Positions 44,022-52,510 are shown, numbered from the stretch's first letter. The stretch is DNA of 64,000 nucleotides from Sanguibacter inulinus (GCF_013415325.1 NZ_JACBYE010000015.1:1-64000), one strand, 5' to 3'. Made by a program: numbers and translations. The notes: a model not told the origin generated them from the sequence alone.

Positions 44022-44761
44022 CCAAGCCCTCCGTCAGTGGGTTCTACTTTCTTGTGGGTCAGCGGAACCCGGTCCAGTACGGCCTCACATGGCGAGTTTG
44101 GAGTGCTGGCACGTCGTTCTACATCAAAACCAAGGAGCCAGGTCTCGCCGAGTCGAAGATAAGCCTGCATGGCCCAGACCCCAGACACTCCAGCCCTGGT
44201 TTCAAGTTTGGGATCGACTCCTCCGCGAGTCTAGGCGGAGCCGCCTTCGTGTACTCAGGAAAAGGCCTTCCATGGTGGTTTCCCGGCGAGCTAGTCGCCG
44301 AACACGGATTCCGTCATGCAGTTCGCATTTGCGTTCCAGCAGAAACCCTGCAGCCTCACTCGATTCCGGGATCGAGCCCTGGAAACGTGCCGCGCCGGAT
44401 CGCTGGAGGGCTGCTTCAGATTCCCAAGCCAGGTCACATGGCCCTGCTCGACTTATATATCAGCGAGTCAGATTTGAATATCCCACTCCGCGCCAAGTTG
44501 GAGCAATCTGATGCGCTCCGCGGTCCCCTCATCAACAAGTCGGGGCAGCAACTATTTGGAGTTACCCGCATTCTCGCCGCCGATGAACTTACAGTGCCGG
44601 AAGCGGAGATCGCAGAGGCTCCGTCGTCTCGTTTGGACGCCGTTCGAGGCATCCAGGCAGCAATCGACCCAGGTGGCTACCTCTGGCTCGTCGAAAAGGA
44701 AATGTCCCGGTCATGGCTAAACGATCGATCTCGCCATCCCCAAAACAATCAGTTGACGTGA
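44009..44761 (+). CDS. Hypothetical protein of the AT-richer island
   Basis: 250 aa, no family recognised. It appears soluble: strand-rich N-terminal half (GFYFLVGQRNPVQYGLTWRVW, FKFGIDSSASLGGAAFVYSG, LPWWFPGELVAEHGFRHAVRI) and a mixed C-terminal half with LLDLYISESDLNIPLRAKLEQ. Base composition is lower in GC than the chromosome on both sides, which suggests transfer. The start is supported by the CATAAT box 6 nt upstream, since no spaced Shine-Dalgarno exists. It could belong functionally with the HEPN-like gene 110 bp further on, which is convergent. Confidence 0.6.
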   Translation: MSQTPKPSVSGFYFLVGQRNPVQYGLTWRVWSAGTSFYIKTKEPGLAESKISLHGPDPRHSSPGFKFGIDSSASLGGAAFVYSGKGLPWWFPGELVAEHGFRHAVRICVPAETLQPHSIPGSSPGNVPRRIAGGLLQIPKPGHMALLDLYISESDLNIPLRAKLEQSDALRGPLINKSGQQLFGVTRILAADELTVPEAEIAEAPSSRLDAVRGIQAAIDPGGYLWLVEKEMSRSWLNDRSRHPQNNQLT

Positions 44762-44871
44762 CCGGCAACCCAAGCGCGCGGGCCAGTTTAAACTCGTGCT
44801 TTACTCTACGGCGGGAGCGGCAGGTGTGGAGGCACATGCTCCCGCGGTGATCTCACCGCGCCGACCGGCGA

Positions 44872-45897
44872 TTAGGATCCATCTGAGCCTAGGTAGGCCA
44901 GGACGATGCACATCGCCGAGATGGCCTGTGCAGCATCAGGCTGCTCGATACGTGTTTCACCCTCATGAACGGCGACATTGCGTTTTCGAAATAGCGCTGC
45001 ACCCGCAGCCGCAACGTCGATCGGAGCATCAGCCAGCCGGCGCTTAACATCGGTCCCACGTCCGCCGCACGCCGTCTCGACAGCGAGTCGCGCTGAGAGC
45101 ACCGCTTCGCGATACCTACCAGTGTCGAAGTGCACATGTGCGGTACGTGCGTGGCTCGTCGGCGCAGATTCCTCCGTAAGCGCGCGGAACGCATCCCGAT
45201 ATGCAGTATCGGGAGTGGGACCAAGCAAGTAGGTGAGTCCAACACCATCATTGAACAGCATCACATCATACGAGTCAGTGGCCGCAGCTCCGGAGACCAG
45301 AACATAGTCGTCGAATCCGTCTTTTTGGTAGAGGTTTGACATGTGAGAGTCAACGCCCGAGACGCGTGGGCTACTGAGGAACGCGAGCAGATGGTCCTGA
45401 TTCTTGCCGTACAACTCAATCTTCCGACCCGAAGACTTCTGTCGAAGACGCAGGCCGAAGGATCCATCTTCGACAGAGTACTCCTCGATGTAGGCCCACA
45501 CCGACGTCGGAGGAGATGCGATGTCTGTGGTTACGATGCAGACCTCCACTGAAAGACCTTCAAAAGCGACCGCGACCTCTTGAATATTTCGCGCCACGAT
45601 CGACGCTGAGATGGTGATGCACTCGTCACTACCGCGCGGCTTGACGAGCCCGCCACCATGCGCGTAGCAGTCTTGCAGCAGATTGGACAAGGGCGCGAAC
45701 GACCTGAAACTTTGGTTATCCGTAAGGACGCGAATAAGCCGTCTGGTCGACTTTTCGCGTAGGCGAAGATCGGGCGCGCCTCTGGTATTTTCGAAACGCT
45801 CAACGTAACACTTGATCCGGCCGGAACTCTGAGTGCTTCGATCTGCAATACTCGCTGCTCGGGCAGCGCGTTTCGCTTTCGAACTTGATGGGATCAT
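44872..45897 (-). CDS. HEPN-like domain protein with duplicated N-terminal module
   Basis: 341 aa. Residues about 28-100 and 134-205 are two copies of one unknown module: Y-V/I-E-R/E-F/Y, then L-R-L-R-E/Q-K-S-T/S-x-R-x-I, a helix, and a D-D/E-x-V/I-x-I/V-S strand. The C-terminal 90 residues are helical (TGRYREAVLSARLAVETACGG) and contain RKRNVAVHEGE, a match to the HEPN RNase motif R-x4-H (Arg 306, His 311). HEPN proteins act in abortive infection, toxin-antitoxin and CRISPR systems as RNases. GAGGG precedes the ATG. Low GC and orphan status point to transfer. A non-nuclease HEPN role remains possible. Confidence 0.65.
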   Translation of the reverse strand: MIPSSSKAKRAARAASIADRSTQSSGRIKCYVERFENTRGAPDLRLREKSTRRLIRVLTDNQSFRSFAPLSNLLQDCYAHGGGLVKPRGSDECITISASIVARNIQEVAVAFEGLSVEVCIVTTDIASPPTSVWAYIEEYSVEDGSFGLRLRQKSSGRKIELYGKNQDHLLAFLSSPRVSGVDSHMSNLYQKDGFDDYVLVSGAAATDSYDVMLFNDGVGLTYLLGPTPDTAYRDAFRALTEESAPTSHARTAHVHFDTGRYREAVLSARLAVETACGGRGTDVKRRLADAPIDVAAAGAALFRKRNVAVHEGETRIEQPDAAQAISAMCIVLAYLGSDGS

Positions 45898-46229
45898 ACC
45901 TAGTCCCTCTTTTCGAATCAGTCCACGCGAAGATTAGAGGATATTCCAGATCTGGAGGCAAAGCCCGTCGATCTCGCAGCCGAGTGGCAACATGTGCGTT
46001 ACTGGCAGTTTCACGTGCTCGATGAGCCGATCACAGATTGCACCTGGCTGAGCTTGAAGAAAGACTTATCAGCGACAAACTACGATCACCCTGAATTCCG
46101 CAACCTAAGGATTATTTCCGATTGCGGGCCCGAGCATGTTTGCTTCATTCAGGTCGACCAAGGTAAATTCGTCCACTGCGTTTAGCTTCCCCTTAAAAGG
46201 GCGAGCTTAAACGCAATCTTAAACGCGAC
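45898..46229. other. Intergenic region of the island with a small open frame
   Basis: 332 bp between the HEPN-like gene start and the end of the membrane-protein gene. It holds only the short frame listed separately at 45994-46185, which stays open back to 45904 without a good start. No hairpin with a T tract or RNA gene was seen. Confidence 0.5.
45994..46185 (+). pseudogene. Small ORF, possible remnant
   Basis: 63 codons from a GTG, sequence rich in Trp/Tyr/His/Cys (YWQFHVLDEP, CGPEHVCFIQ). The frame is open for a further 30 codons upstream, reading as protein-like sequence (DIPDLEAKPVDLAAEWQ) but with no ATG/GTG and a stop at 45901. This suggests the 3' fragment of a lost gene rather than a complete one. 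No ribosome-binding site at sensible spacing. Confidence 0.3.
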
Positions 46230-46892
46230 TCACATTGACGACAGCTCCTCCTGAGCAAATCTCTCACGGTTACGCCCGATGTTACTAAGTGCACGGATCA
46301 CGGCCGTTAACTGTAGCAAGACATAGAAAGACAGGCCAGAAATAGCCCCAAGGCCCGCAGATTGAGACAAACTTGGTTGATCGGCTGTTATTTCCGTCCC
46401 ACCCAACGTAAATAGAAGAATCACCGAAACTAGTGCCAAGAGAATCTGAATGGATGCAGAGTAAAGTAAAGTGAACAGAAGGTCAGCGTAGATGGACTGT
46501 TTCGGTATGGGTAGCGTGCCTGATATATCCTGGCCGGACTGCTTAAACTCAAACCCTTCGATTCCCTTGACGACTCGAACTGGTTCGCCGTCGACACTAT
46601 TGAGCATCATCGCCGCGAGAAGACGATCCGAGGGCAGCGTTAGAACTGTTAGCGCGCCCGCTGAAGACACTCCAAAGCTTAGGGCGCCAAACGCCAAATT
46701 GGCAGTCGCTACCTGTCCGAAAGTGACGTTTGGCCCCTCGGCGACCGCCGGCATATGCGGAGCCAAAAGAGAAACGGCCATTGCTACGAAGACCGAGCCG
46801 ATGAAGTACCGGTGCTTGAAGACGGATTTTCGCCTTGGCCACACATCCTTAGCGAAGAACGTCCTCGAGAATATCTTCTTTGCCCAAGTCAC
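46230..46892 (-). CDS. Four-helix membrane protein, second gene of an orphan operon
   Basis: 220 aa. Hydrophobic helices at about 29-49, 62-86, 136-164 and 178-203; a basic N-terminus (RRKSVFKHR) and a charged C-terminus predict both ends inside. The loop between helices 2 and 3 (about 50 residues) carries VDGEPVRVVKGIEGFEFK. No family recognised. Its ATG overlaps the stop of the upstream gene (ATGA), so both proteins are made together. Low GC. Small multi-helix membrane proteins paired with a soluble partner are frequent in defence operons, but the assignment is inference. Confidence 0.7.
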   Translation of the reverse strand: MTWAKKIFSRTFFAKDVWPRRKSVFKHRYFIGSVFVAMAVSLLAPHMPAVAEGPNVTFGQVATANLAFGALSFGVSSAGALTVLTLPSDRLLAAMMLNSVDGEPVRVVKGIEGFEFKQSGQDISGTLPIPKQSIYADLLFTLLYSASIQILLALVSVILLFTLGGTEITADQPSLSQSAGLGAISGLSFYVLLQLTAVIRALSNIGRNRERFAQEELSSM

Positions 46893-47719
46893 TTGTCTAC
46901 TGACTCGTCGGCCGGAATTCGAAGCAGCGACGCCTCCGTGAGGAGCGCCTCTGCGGCGTCAAATACCTCGAGCTCTCCAGAGGTGCCGCGCGGGTCCCTT
47001 GGAACCTGTACCTTCAACTGCAGTTGGTGCCGACTTAGCGAAACGGTGCTTTCCACGGATGCCCCCTCTTGAGTACCCGTTATCTTTGCATCCTCAACAT
47101 TCGAGAGGGGCCTCTGCAAGTGTTCGCGAATTAGGTTCACGATCCCTCTCCCCTTTCGAAGACTGTCGCCGCGAGCCGCCTGAACAGCAACGACAGCCTT
47201 TTTCCCGCCAGAATTGTCCGCAAGACCGGAAAGGACGTCGCCTGCGTCGTCCCAATCATTATTTGGTCGACGCACAATTAGGGATGCTTCACGAATACGA
47301 GTGAAGCGATCGATCTCTCGGGAGAAAGATGGACTCGGCAGAGGATTCAAATCGAATTGAAGATTCTCGGCGATTCCGAGCCGAGCCGCCACGCGGCGGA
47401 AGTAGCGCTCCAGGCTGACCACTCCGACTCCGCCGCGTCGAACTTCAAGCATTAGCAGTCTGCGCTCAGGGTCTACGACAAAACGAGTCCGAGTCGCAAC
47501 CCACCGGCCCTCTCCGAGGTCAGCAATTTCTGTTCGCCCCGTCCTCTCGGAATAGAATAGCGGGTCTTCGCTAGGGTCGCCTGATACCAAACGGAAGCGC
47601 CACACGCCATCCACAAACTCAGCGCGCTCAATCACCACAGAATAGTCGGGGCTGAGTTCAATAGCGCTGGTCTGACCATTTTGCCGACCAAGCAGATCGA
47701 AGAAATTACTATAATCCAT
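46889..47719 (-). CDS. Unknown soluble protein, first gene of an orphan operon
   Basis: 276 aa. N-terminal strand-rich part (SAIELSPDYSVVIERAEFVDG, WVATRTRFVVDPERRLLMLEV), a helix with SLERYFRRVAARLGI, then an alpha/beta C-terminal part (IREASLIVRRPNNDWDDAGD, KKAVVAVQAARGDSLRKGRGIV). No transmembrane helix. No family recognised. I chose ATG 47719 over a GTG at 47788 because GAGAAT lies exactly 6 nt upstream, the promoter geometry seen at many genes here. Coupled by a 4-bp overlap to the membrane-protein gene downstream. Visibly AT-richer than the chromosome. Confidence 0.7.
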   Translation of the reverse strand: MDYSNFFDLLGRQNGQTSAIELSPDYSVVIERAEFVDGVWRFRLVSGDPSEDPLFYSERTGRTEIADLGEGRWVATRTRFVVDPERRLLMLEVRRGGVGVVSLERYFRRVAARLGIAENLQFDLNPLPSPSFSREIDRFTRIREASLIVRRPNNDWDDAGDVLSGLADNSGGKKAVVAVQAARGDSLRKGRGIVNLIREHLQRPLSNVEDAKITGTQEGASVESTVSLSRHQLQLKVQVPRDPRGTSGELEVFDAAEALLTEASLLRIPADESVDK

Positions 47720-47725
47720 TACACC

Positions 47726-47731
47726 ATTCTC
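47726..47731 (-). promoter_or_regulatory. -10 box GAGAAT, leaderless geometry
   Basis: GAGAAT on the minus strand ends 6 nt before the ATG at 47719. Confidence 0.4.
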
Positions 47732-48029
47732 GTGCCTCCCGTGACAAACAAAGGCACGAATAGTCCTGGATGCTTTCCGAACTGCCACAATTTGCCCCCT
47801 GCTTTAGTGAACCAGCTAAGACCAGTCGTTTAACCGGCCAGCACGGATACCATGCCCGACTTGGGTGCCACAGGCAACCACCAGAGACGAGCGTACGGGT
47901 CGCTCGTCTCCACAAGAGGATGTTTTACGACATTTCAGGTGACTAAATATGACGCTTTACCCGAAAAGGGAGTTTCTCGTGCCCGGAACAAGGTGTAACT
48001 TCACCCTTGCCTCGGCCGGATGATTGACC
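47732..48029. other. AT-rich intergenic region with a hairpin
   Basis: About 300 bp between the orphan operon promoter and the tRNA terminator. It contains one perfect 10-bp hairpin (GAGACGAGCG, 7-nt loop, CGCTCGTCTC; 47884-47910) without a T tract. No coding frame or RNA gene is supported. It may be the junction between island and chromosome. Confidence 0.5.
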
Positions 48030-48079
48030 AAAAAAAAGTGGAGCGTAGTTCTGGACTGATCCAGAACTACCCTCCACTT
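48030..48079 (-). terminator. Rho-independent terminator of tRNA-Pro
   Basis: On the minus strand a 20-position stem with one mismatch (48036-48055 with 48060-48079) and a 4-nt loop is followed by eight T (48037-48030). It lies 12 bp after the tRNA 3' end. It is a classic intrinsic terminator and the clearest one in the window. Confidence 0.95.
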
Positions 48080-48091
48080 ACAAAACACCGG

Positions 48092-48165
48092 TCGGGCTGA
48101 CAGGATTTGAACCTGCGACCCCCTGACCCCCAGTCAGGTGCGCTACCAAGCTGCGCTACAGCCCG
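48092..48165 (-). tRNA. tRNA-Pro (GGG)
   Basis: 74 nt on the minus strand. Acceptor CGGGCTG pairs with CAGCCCG, discriminator A, D-arm GCGC...GCGC, anticodon stem CCTGA/TCAGG with loop CTGGGGG (anticodon GGG, 48131-48129), T-arm GCAGG-TTCAAAT-CCTGT. The 3' CCA is not encoded. The AT-richer island begins just beyond its 3' end, a common integration position. Confidence 0.97.
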
Positions 48166-48254
48166 AAGGTTCTTCAGCCGGCCCGAAGACCGCCTGTGAG
48201 AACCTCACTGACCCCGGAGGGCCGAGAAGAACATTACCCCATCCTGAGGGGTGC

Positions 48255-49652
48255 TCACGACACGTCGAGCCCGTCGGCGCTGATCGTGGCCCCAGACGGG
48301 ACTGTCTCAGGCTCCCCCAGGTCGGTCAGCCGCGCCTCCCCCACGGCTGTCACACCGGCCTCGAAGGTCCAGTCACCCTCGACCCGCAGCGCCGTGGCCC
48401 TGACCAGCGACGGAGCCCCCTGGGCGAACCGAGCGTCGAACTTCCCGATCGTCTTGTAGTGGTCGGTGTCCAGGTCCACGTACGGGGCCTCCACGACCGC
48501 TGTGAGCCTGTAGTCCTCCCCCAGCTCGTACACGTCGCTGCGGAGCACCAGGAGGTCGTTGGTGGTCTTCACAGGCAGGAACCTGGACCGGTCGACCTCC
48601 AGCACCCGTGCACCCTCGAACACCTCGATGGCGGCCCCCATGGCCGACTCGATCTGGATCACCGGGGTCGACGACGCGTCGGCCGGGTCCACCGTCTTCG
48701 AGTTCTTGATGAGCGGCAGCTGCAGCACCCCACCCGTCCGCTCCAGCTCTGCGGCCAGGGCCTTGAGGTCGAACCAGAGGTTGTTGGTGTTGAAGTACTT
48801 GTGCTTGGAGATGTCTGCGGCCGCTGCAACGTCCTTGTCGAGGGTCTGGGCCGTCTCCCGCAGGACGATCCTCCCGTCGCTCTTGCGGACCACCTGGTGG
48901 CCTCCCTTGCGGTCTGCAGGCGTCCGCACGGCCACCTCCGCACCGAAGGGTGCCCCGGTCTGCGCGAACCATCCCGCGACGGCCGCGTCGGGCGACGCGC
49001 CGAGGTTGTCGGAGTTCGACACGTGCGCGTACTCGAACCCGGCCTCCAGGAGCGCTGTGAGCACCCCAGACGTCTGCAGGGCCGTGTACAGGTCTCCGTG
49101 GCCCGGAGGGCACCACTCGAGGCTCGGGTCGGCCTCCCACGTCACCGGCGTGAGGTCGTCGGCGCGCAGCTTGGGCTCGCGGTTCTGCAGGAAGTCGAGC
49201 GGCACGCCCTCGACAGCCACGTCAGCGTGCTTCTCGAGGGCCGCAAGAGTGTCGTCGCGCGTGCGGAAGCTGTTCATGAAGACGAGGGGCAGCCGCGCCC
49301 CGGACGTCTCACGGGCGTGCCGCACCTGCCCGACGATGATGTCGAGGAAGGTCTCGTCGCCGCGGACCGTCAGGAGCGACTTCGCCTTGTCCATGCCCAT
49401 CGACGTGCCGAGGCCACCGTTGAGCTTGATGATCGCGGTCTTCGCGAGGGCGTCGCGCCCCACCTGCTCGGGGACGTCGAGCTCGGACTGCTTGTCGACG
49501 TCGACGAGGGGATCCACGTCGGACTCGGGGATCACACCCGTCTCCCCCGACTCGAGCAGCCTGTAGAAGTGGGAGAAGACGTCGATCGCCGTCTCGGCCA
49601 CACCGCCGTCGCGCATCTTCTGCTGGGCCTGGGAGAGTCCTGTGTCGCTCAT
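48255..49652 (-). CDS. UTP-glucose-1-phosphate uridylyltransferase (UDPGP family)
   Basis: 465 aa. A eukaryote-like UDP-glucose pyrophosphorylase (UDPGP family), not the short bacterial GalU. Nucleotide-binding segment IIKLNGGLGTSMGMDKAKSLL, then PLVFMNSF, WCPPGHGDLYTAL, and a C-terminal left-handed beta-helix part. It makes UDP-glucose for glycogen-like and cell-wall polymers. ATG at 49652 with a TACAGT -10 box 6 nt upstream. It is followed by the tRNA-Pro gene on the same strand with about 90 bp between them and no hairpin in that gap. Confidence 0.93.
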   Translation of the reverse strand: MSDTGLSQAQQKMRDGGVAETAIDVFSHFYRLLESGETGVIPESDVDPLVDVDKQSELDVPEQVGRDALAKTAIIKLNGGLGTSMGMDKAKSLLTVRGDETFLDIIVGQVRHARETSGARLPLVFMNSFRTRDDTLAALEKHADVAVEGVPLDFLQNREPKLRADDLTPVTWEADPSLEWCPPGHGDLYTALQTSGVLTALLEAGFEYAHVSNSDNLGASPDAAVAGWFAQTGAPFGAEVAVRTPADRKGGHQVVRKSDGRIVLRETAQTLDKDVAAAADISKHKYFNTNNLWFDLKALAAELERTGGVLQLPLIKNSKTVDPADASSTPVIQIESAMGAAIEVFEGARVLEVDRSRFLPVKTTNDLLVLRSDVYELGEDYRLTAVVEAPYVDLDTDHYKTIGKFDARFAQGAPSLVRATALRVEGDWTFEAGVTAVGEARLTDLGEPETVPSGATISADGLDVS

Positions 49653-49658
49653 GCCCCG

Positions 49659-49664
49659 ACTGTA
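49659..49664 (-). promoter_or_regulatory. -10 box TACAGT, leaderless geometry
   Basis: TACAGT on the minus strand ends 6 nt before the ATG of the UDP-glucose pyrophosphorylase gene. Confidence 0.5.
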
Positions 49665-49777
49665 GTGAGAACGGCCCCTCCCGGACAGCGGGGACGCTGT
49701 GGACGGCACCAGATCACACCAGAACCCGCCCTAGGAGCTCCGGGCAGCCCTCTAGGCCCCGCAACCAGGCACGACAA

Positions 49778-49817
49778 AGGCCGGGGCCCGCAGACGACTG
49801 TCTGCAGGCCCCGGCCT
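49778..49817 (-). terminator. Terminator hairpin after der
   Basis: An 18-position stem with one mismatch (AGGCCGGGGCC-C-GCAGAC with GTCTGC-A-GGCCCCGGCCT) and a 4-nt loop, 55 bp after the der stop. Two near-copies of TCAGCGCTTGCGC lie between. Confidence 0.8.
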
Positions 49818-49871
49818 GGTCGGACGATCAGCGCGTGAACGCCAGACCATCAGCGCTTGCGCGCTAGATCG

Positions 49872-51443
49872 TCAGCGCTTGCGCTTCTCGCGCACGCGCA
49901 CCGAGATCGAGATGGGCGAGCCCTCGAAGCCGAAGGTCTCGCGCAGACGCCTCTCGATGAAGCGGCGGTAACCGGCCTCGAGGAAGCCTGTCGCGAAGAT
50001 GACAAACCGCGGCGGGCGCGTGGACGCCTGCGTCGCGAAGAGGATGCGCGGCTGCTTGCCACCACGCAGCGGGTGCGGGTTGGCGGCGACGAGCTCACCC
50101 ATGAACGAGTTGAGACGCCCTGTTGAGATGCGGGTGTCCCACGAGGCGAGCGAACGCTCGAGGGCCGGCACCAGACGGTCGGTGTGCCACCCGGTCGCGG
50201 CCGAGATGTTGACACGCGGCGCCCACTGGACCTGCACGAGGTCCTTCTCGATCTCACGCTCGAGGAACGGACGACGGTCTTCGTCCATGAGGTCCCACTT
50301 GTTGTACGCGATGACCACAGAACGACCGGAGTCGATCACCTGCGAGATCACGCGGGTGTCCTGCTCGGTGAGCTTCTCGCTCGCGTCGAGGAGCACCACG
50401 GCGACCTCGGCCTTCTCGATCGCGGCCTGGGTGCGCAGCGAGGCGTAGAAGTCGGCGCCCTGCGTCTGGTGCACCCGGCGACGGATACCTGCGGTGTCGA
50501 CGAAGACCCAGTCCTTGCCCTTGAGCTGGATGAGCTCGTCGACAGGGTCGCGGGTGGTACCAGCGGTCGGGTCGACGACCACGCGCTCGGAGCCCGCCAC
50601 CTTGTTGAGGAGCGACGACTTGCCGACGTTCGGGCGGCCGACGAGGGCTACGCGGCGCGGGCCGTTCGGGACGGCGACACCGTGCACGGTCTTCTTCGGC
50701 AGCTTGCGCATCGCGGCGTCGAGCAGGTCACCGGTGCCACGGCCGTGCAGGGCCGAGACGGGGTGCGGCTCGCCGAGGCCGAGGCTCCACAGCTCCGAGG
50801 CGTCTGCCTCGGCGCGCGGTCCGTCGACCTTGTTGGCGCAGAGCACCACGGGCTTGCCGGACTTGCGGAGCAGCTTGACGACCTGCTCGTCGGTCGAGGT
50901 CGGGCCGACGGTCGCGTCGACGACGAACATCACGGCGTCGGCGAGGGAGATGGCCACCTCGGCCTGCTCGGCGACGCGCGCCTCGATGCCGGCGACGTCG
51001 ACCTCCCAGCCACCGGTGTCGACGACCATGAAGCGGCGTCCGCCCCACTCGGCCGGGTAGCTGACGCGGTCACGCGTCACGCCGGGCTTGTCTTCGACGA
51101 CGGCCTCGCGGCGCCCGATGATCCGGTTGACGAGTGTGGACTTGCCGACGTTCGGGCGTCCGACGATCGCCAGGACCGGCAGCGGCACCCCGGCGTACTC
51201 GCCGGTGCCGTCGTCGAACTCGCCGCCGAGGAGCGCGATGTCCTCGTCGCCGAGCTCGTAGTCTTCGAGGCCGACGCGGAGCGCGTGCTCGCGCTGTGCG
51301 TCGTCGCCGTCGGACTCCGTGCCGTCGCTCAGGGGCACCTGCTGCTGGGCAGACTCGGGGACGTCAGACGTCGGCTGTGGCGCTGATGTGGGGTCCGCGG
51401 TCGTCGCGGTGTCCTCTGAAAGGTTCTGCTCAGGCGTGCTCAT
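49872..51443 (-). CDS. der: Ribosome-assembly GTPase Der (EngA)
   Basis: 523 aa with two G domains in tandem: G1 motifs [14 protein letters not shown] (about 90) and [14 protein letters not shown] (about 265), G3 DTGGW and DTAGI, G4 NKVD and NKWD. The C-terminal KH-like domain includes [11 protein letters not shown] and a basic tail. It acts in 50S subunit maturation. The acidic N-terminal 65 residues are an actinobacterial extension. ATG at 51443 with GAGAAT exactly 6 nt upstream and a TTACCG -35-like hexamer 18 bp before that. A gap of 113 bp separates it from plsC upstream. Confidence 0.96.
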   Translation of the reverse strand: MSTPEQNLSEDTATTADPTSAPQPTSDVPESAQQQVPLSDGTESDGDDAQREHALRVGLEDYELGDEDIALLGGEFDDGTGEYAGVPLPVLAIVGRPNVGKSTLVNRIIGRREAVVEDKPGVTRDRVSYPAEWGGRRFMVVDTGGWEVDVAGIEARVAEQAEVAISLADAVMFVVDATVGPTSTDEQVVKLLRKSGKPVVLCANKVDGPRAEADASELWSLGLGEPHPVSALHGRGTGDLLDAAMRKLPKKTVHGVAVPNGPRRVALVGRPNVGKSSLLNKVAGSERVVVDPTAGTTRDPVDELIQLKGKDWVFVDTAGIRRRVHQTQGADFYASLRTQAAIEKAEVAVVLLDASEKLTEQDTRVISQVIDSGRSVVIAYNKWDLMDEDRRPFLEREIEKDLVQVQWAPRVNISAATGWHTDRLVPALERSLASWDTRISTGRLNSFMGELVAANPHPLRGGKQPRILFATQASTRPPRFVIFATGFLEAGYRRFIERRLRETFGFEGSPISISVRVREKRKR

Positions 51444-51449
51444 ACACCT

Positions 51450-51455
51450 ATTCTC
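51450..51455 (-). promoter_or_regulatory. -10 box GAGAAT of der, leaderless geometry
   Basis: GAGAAT on the minus strand ends 6 nt before the der ATG. TTACCG (51474-51479, minus strand) lies 18 bp upstream as a possible -35. Confidence 0.45.
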
Positions 51456-51556
51456 CCAGGAACGGCGGCGAATCGGTAACACGGTCGCTCACGACCGCAT
51501 CACACCGCCTGCGCCCCGAGGCGACACCGAGCCAGCGCCTCGCCGGAGACCACCGA

Positions 51557-52510
51557 TCACACGTCGCGGCGCGGGGCATTCTCGCGGTTCGGGTCGTCGA
51601 GAGGCAGTGCGATGCCGCTGCGCTCGACAGCACCGACGACCAGCGCCGAGAGCGCGTCCCGGATCTCGCGGTTGGCAGCCTCGAGGGTCACCCGTCCGGA
51701 GACGCCTGGGGTCCGCTCGACGACGATCGGTTCGCCCACCTCGACGTAGAGGCGGCGCCGGAACCCGGGGATCGCACCGACCTTCTGCCCGGTCCGTCGT
51801 GTCCCGAGCACAGCCACGGGCACGACAGGCGCGCCCGAGGTCAGCGCGAGCCACGCGACGCCGGCACGGACCTCCGCGAGGTCGCCACGGCCACGGTTGC
51901 CCTCGGGGAACACCCCGACAGCTCCCCCGCGCTTGAGCACGGCGAGGGCCGTGGTCAGCGCAGAGCGCCCGCCTTGCCGGTCGACGGGGATCTGGCCGGC
52001 GGCCCGCAGCACCGGGCCGAGCGGGCCGCGGAACATCGAGTCCTTGACGAGGATGTGCAACGGGCGCCGCGCGACGCCGAGCACCACGGGGCCGTCCATG
52101 AGGCCCGTGTGGTTCGCTGCGACGAGCACGGGGCCGTCGAGCGGCAGGTTCGCGCCGTTGACGACGCGGGTGCTCCAGACGACCTTGGCGAGGAACCGCC
52201 CGACCCAGCGCGACCACGCGGGGCCTGAGGGACCCGGGATCGTCGCGAGCGGCGGCTTCGTCACGTCCCGGCGCACGGCAGCCTTGCGGGGCGCATCACC
52301 CGATCGGACAGCGTCACTCGACAGTGCAGTGCTGCCCGCCCGGGCAGAGTCTTCCGTCCGGGCAGCCTCGCCCGTCGGAGCAGCATCTTCCGTCCGGGCA
52401 GCCTCGCCCGTCCGAGCAGCCTCGCCCGTCCGGGCAGCCTCGCTCGTCCGAGCAGCATCGTCGCCGCCCGGCGCGCCCCCGGTGCTCTCGGTGCCCCCTG
52501 CACCAGCCAT
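51557..52510 (-). CDS. plsC: 1-acyl-sn-glycerol-3-phosphate acyltransferase with repeat N-terminus
   Basis: 317 aa. The catalytic part (about 110-300) has VLVAANHTGLMDGP (H-x4-D), AVGVFPEGNRGRGD and PVVPVAVLGTRR. The first 80 residues are a low-complexity extension made of hexapeptide repeats close to AARTGE, encoded by 18-bp DNA repeats. The ATG overlaps the cmk stop (TGATG), so the genes are coupled. The cmk-plsC-der order is common in actinobacteria. The repeat tail is probably disordered and may vary in length between strains. Confidence 0.9.
   Translation of the reverse strand: MAGAGGTESTGGAPGGDDAARTSEAARTGEAARTGEAARTEDAAPTGEAARTEDSARAGSTALSSDAVRSGDAPRKAAVRRDVTKPPLATIPGPSGPAWSRWVGRFLAKVVWSTRVVNGANLPLDGPVLVAANHTGLMDGPVVLGVARRPLHILVKDSMFRGPLGPVLRAAGQIPVDRQGGRSALTTALAVLKRGGAVGVFPEGNRGRGDLAEVRAGVAWLALTSGAPVVPVAVLGTRRTGQKVGAIPGFRRRLYVEVGEPIVVERTPGVSGRVTLEAANREIRDALSALVVGAVERSGIALPLDDPNRENAPRRDV
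52337..52462 (-). repeat. Seven 18-bp coding repeats in plsC
   Basis: Seven imperfect copies with consensus CGTCCGRGCAGCCTCGCC encode hexapeptides close to AARTGE in the N-terminal extension of the acyltransferase. Units are in frame. Confidence 0.9.

Noticed and set aside
43300-48165. Attachment-site direct repeat of the tRNA-Pro 3' end at the island's left edge
   Set aside because: I looked for copies of the T-arm/acceptor sequence near 42-44 kb and found none by eye, so no att sites are annotated.
52337-52462. CRISPR-like or mobile repeat
   Set aside because: The 18-bp units are contiguous, in frame and coding; they are protein repeats of the acyltransferase extension.
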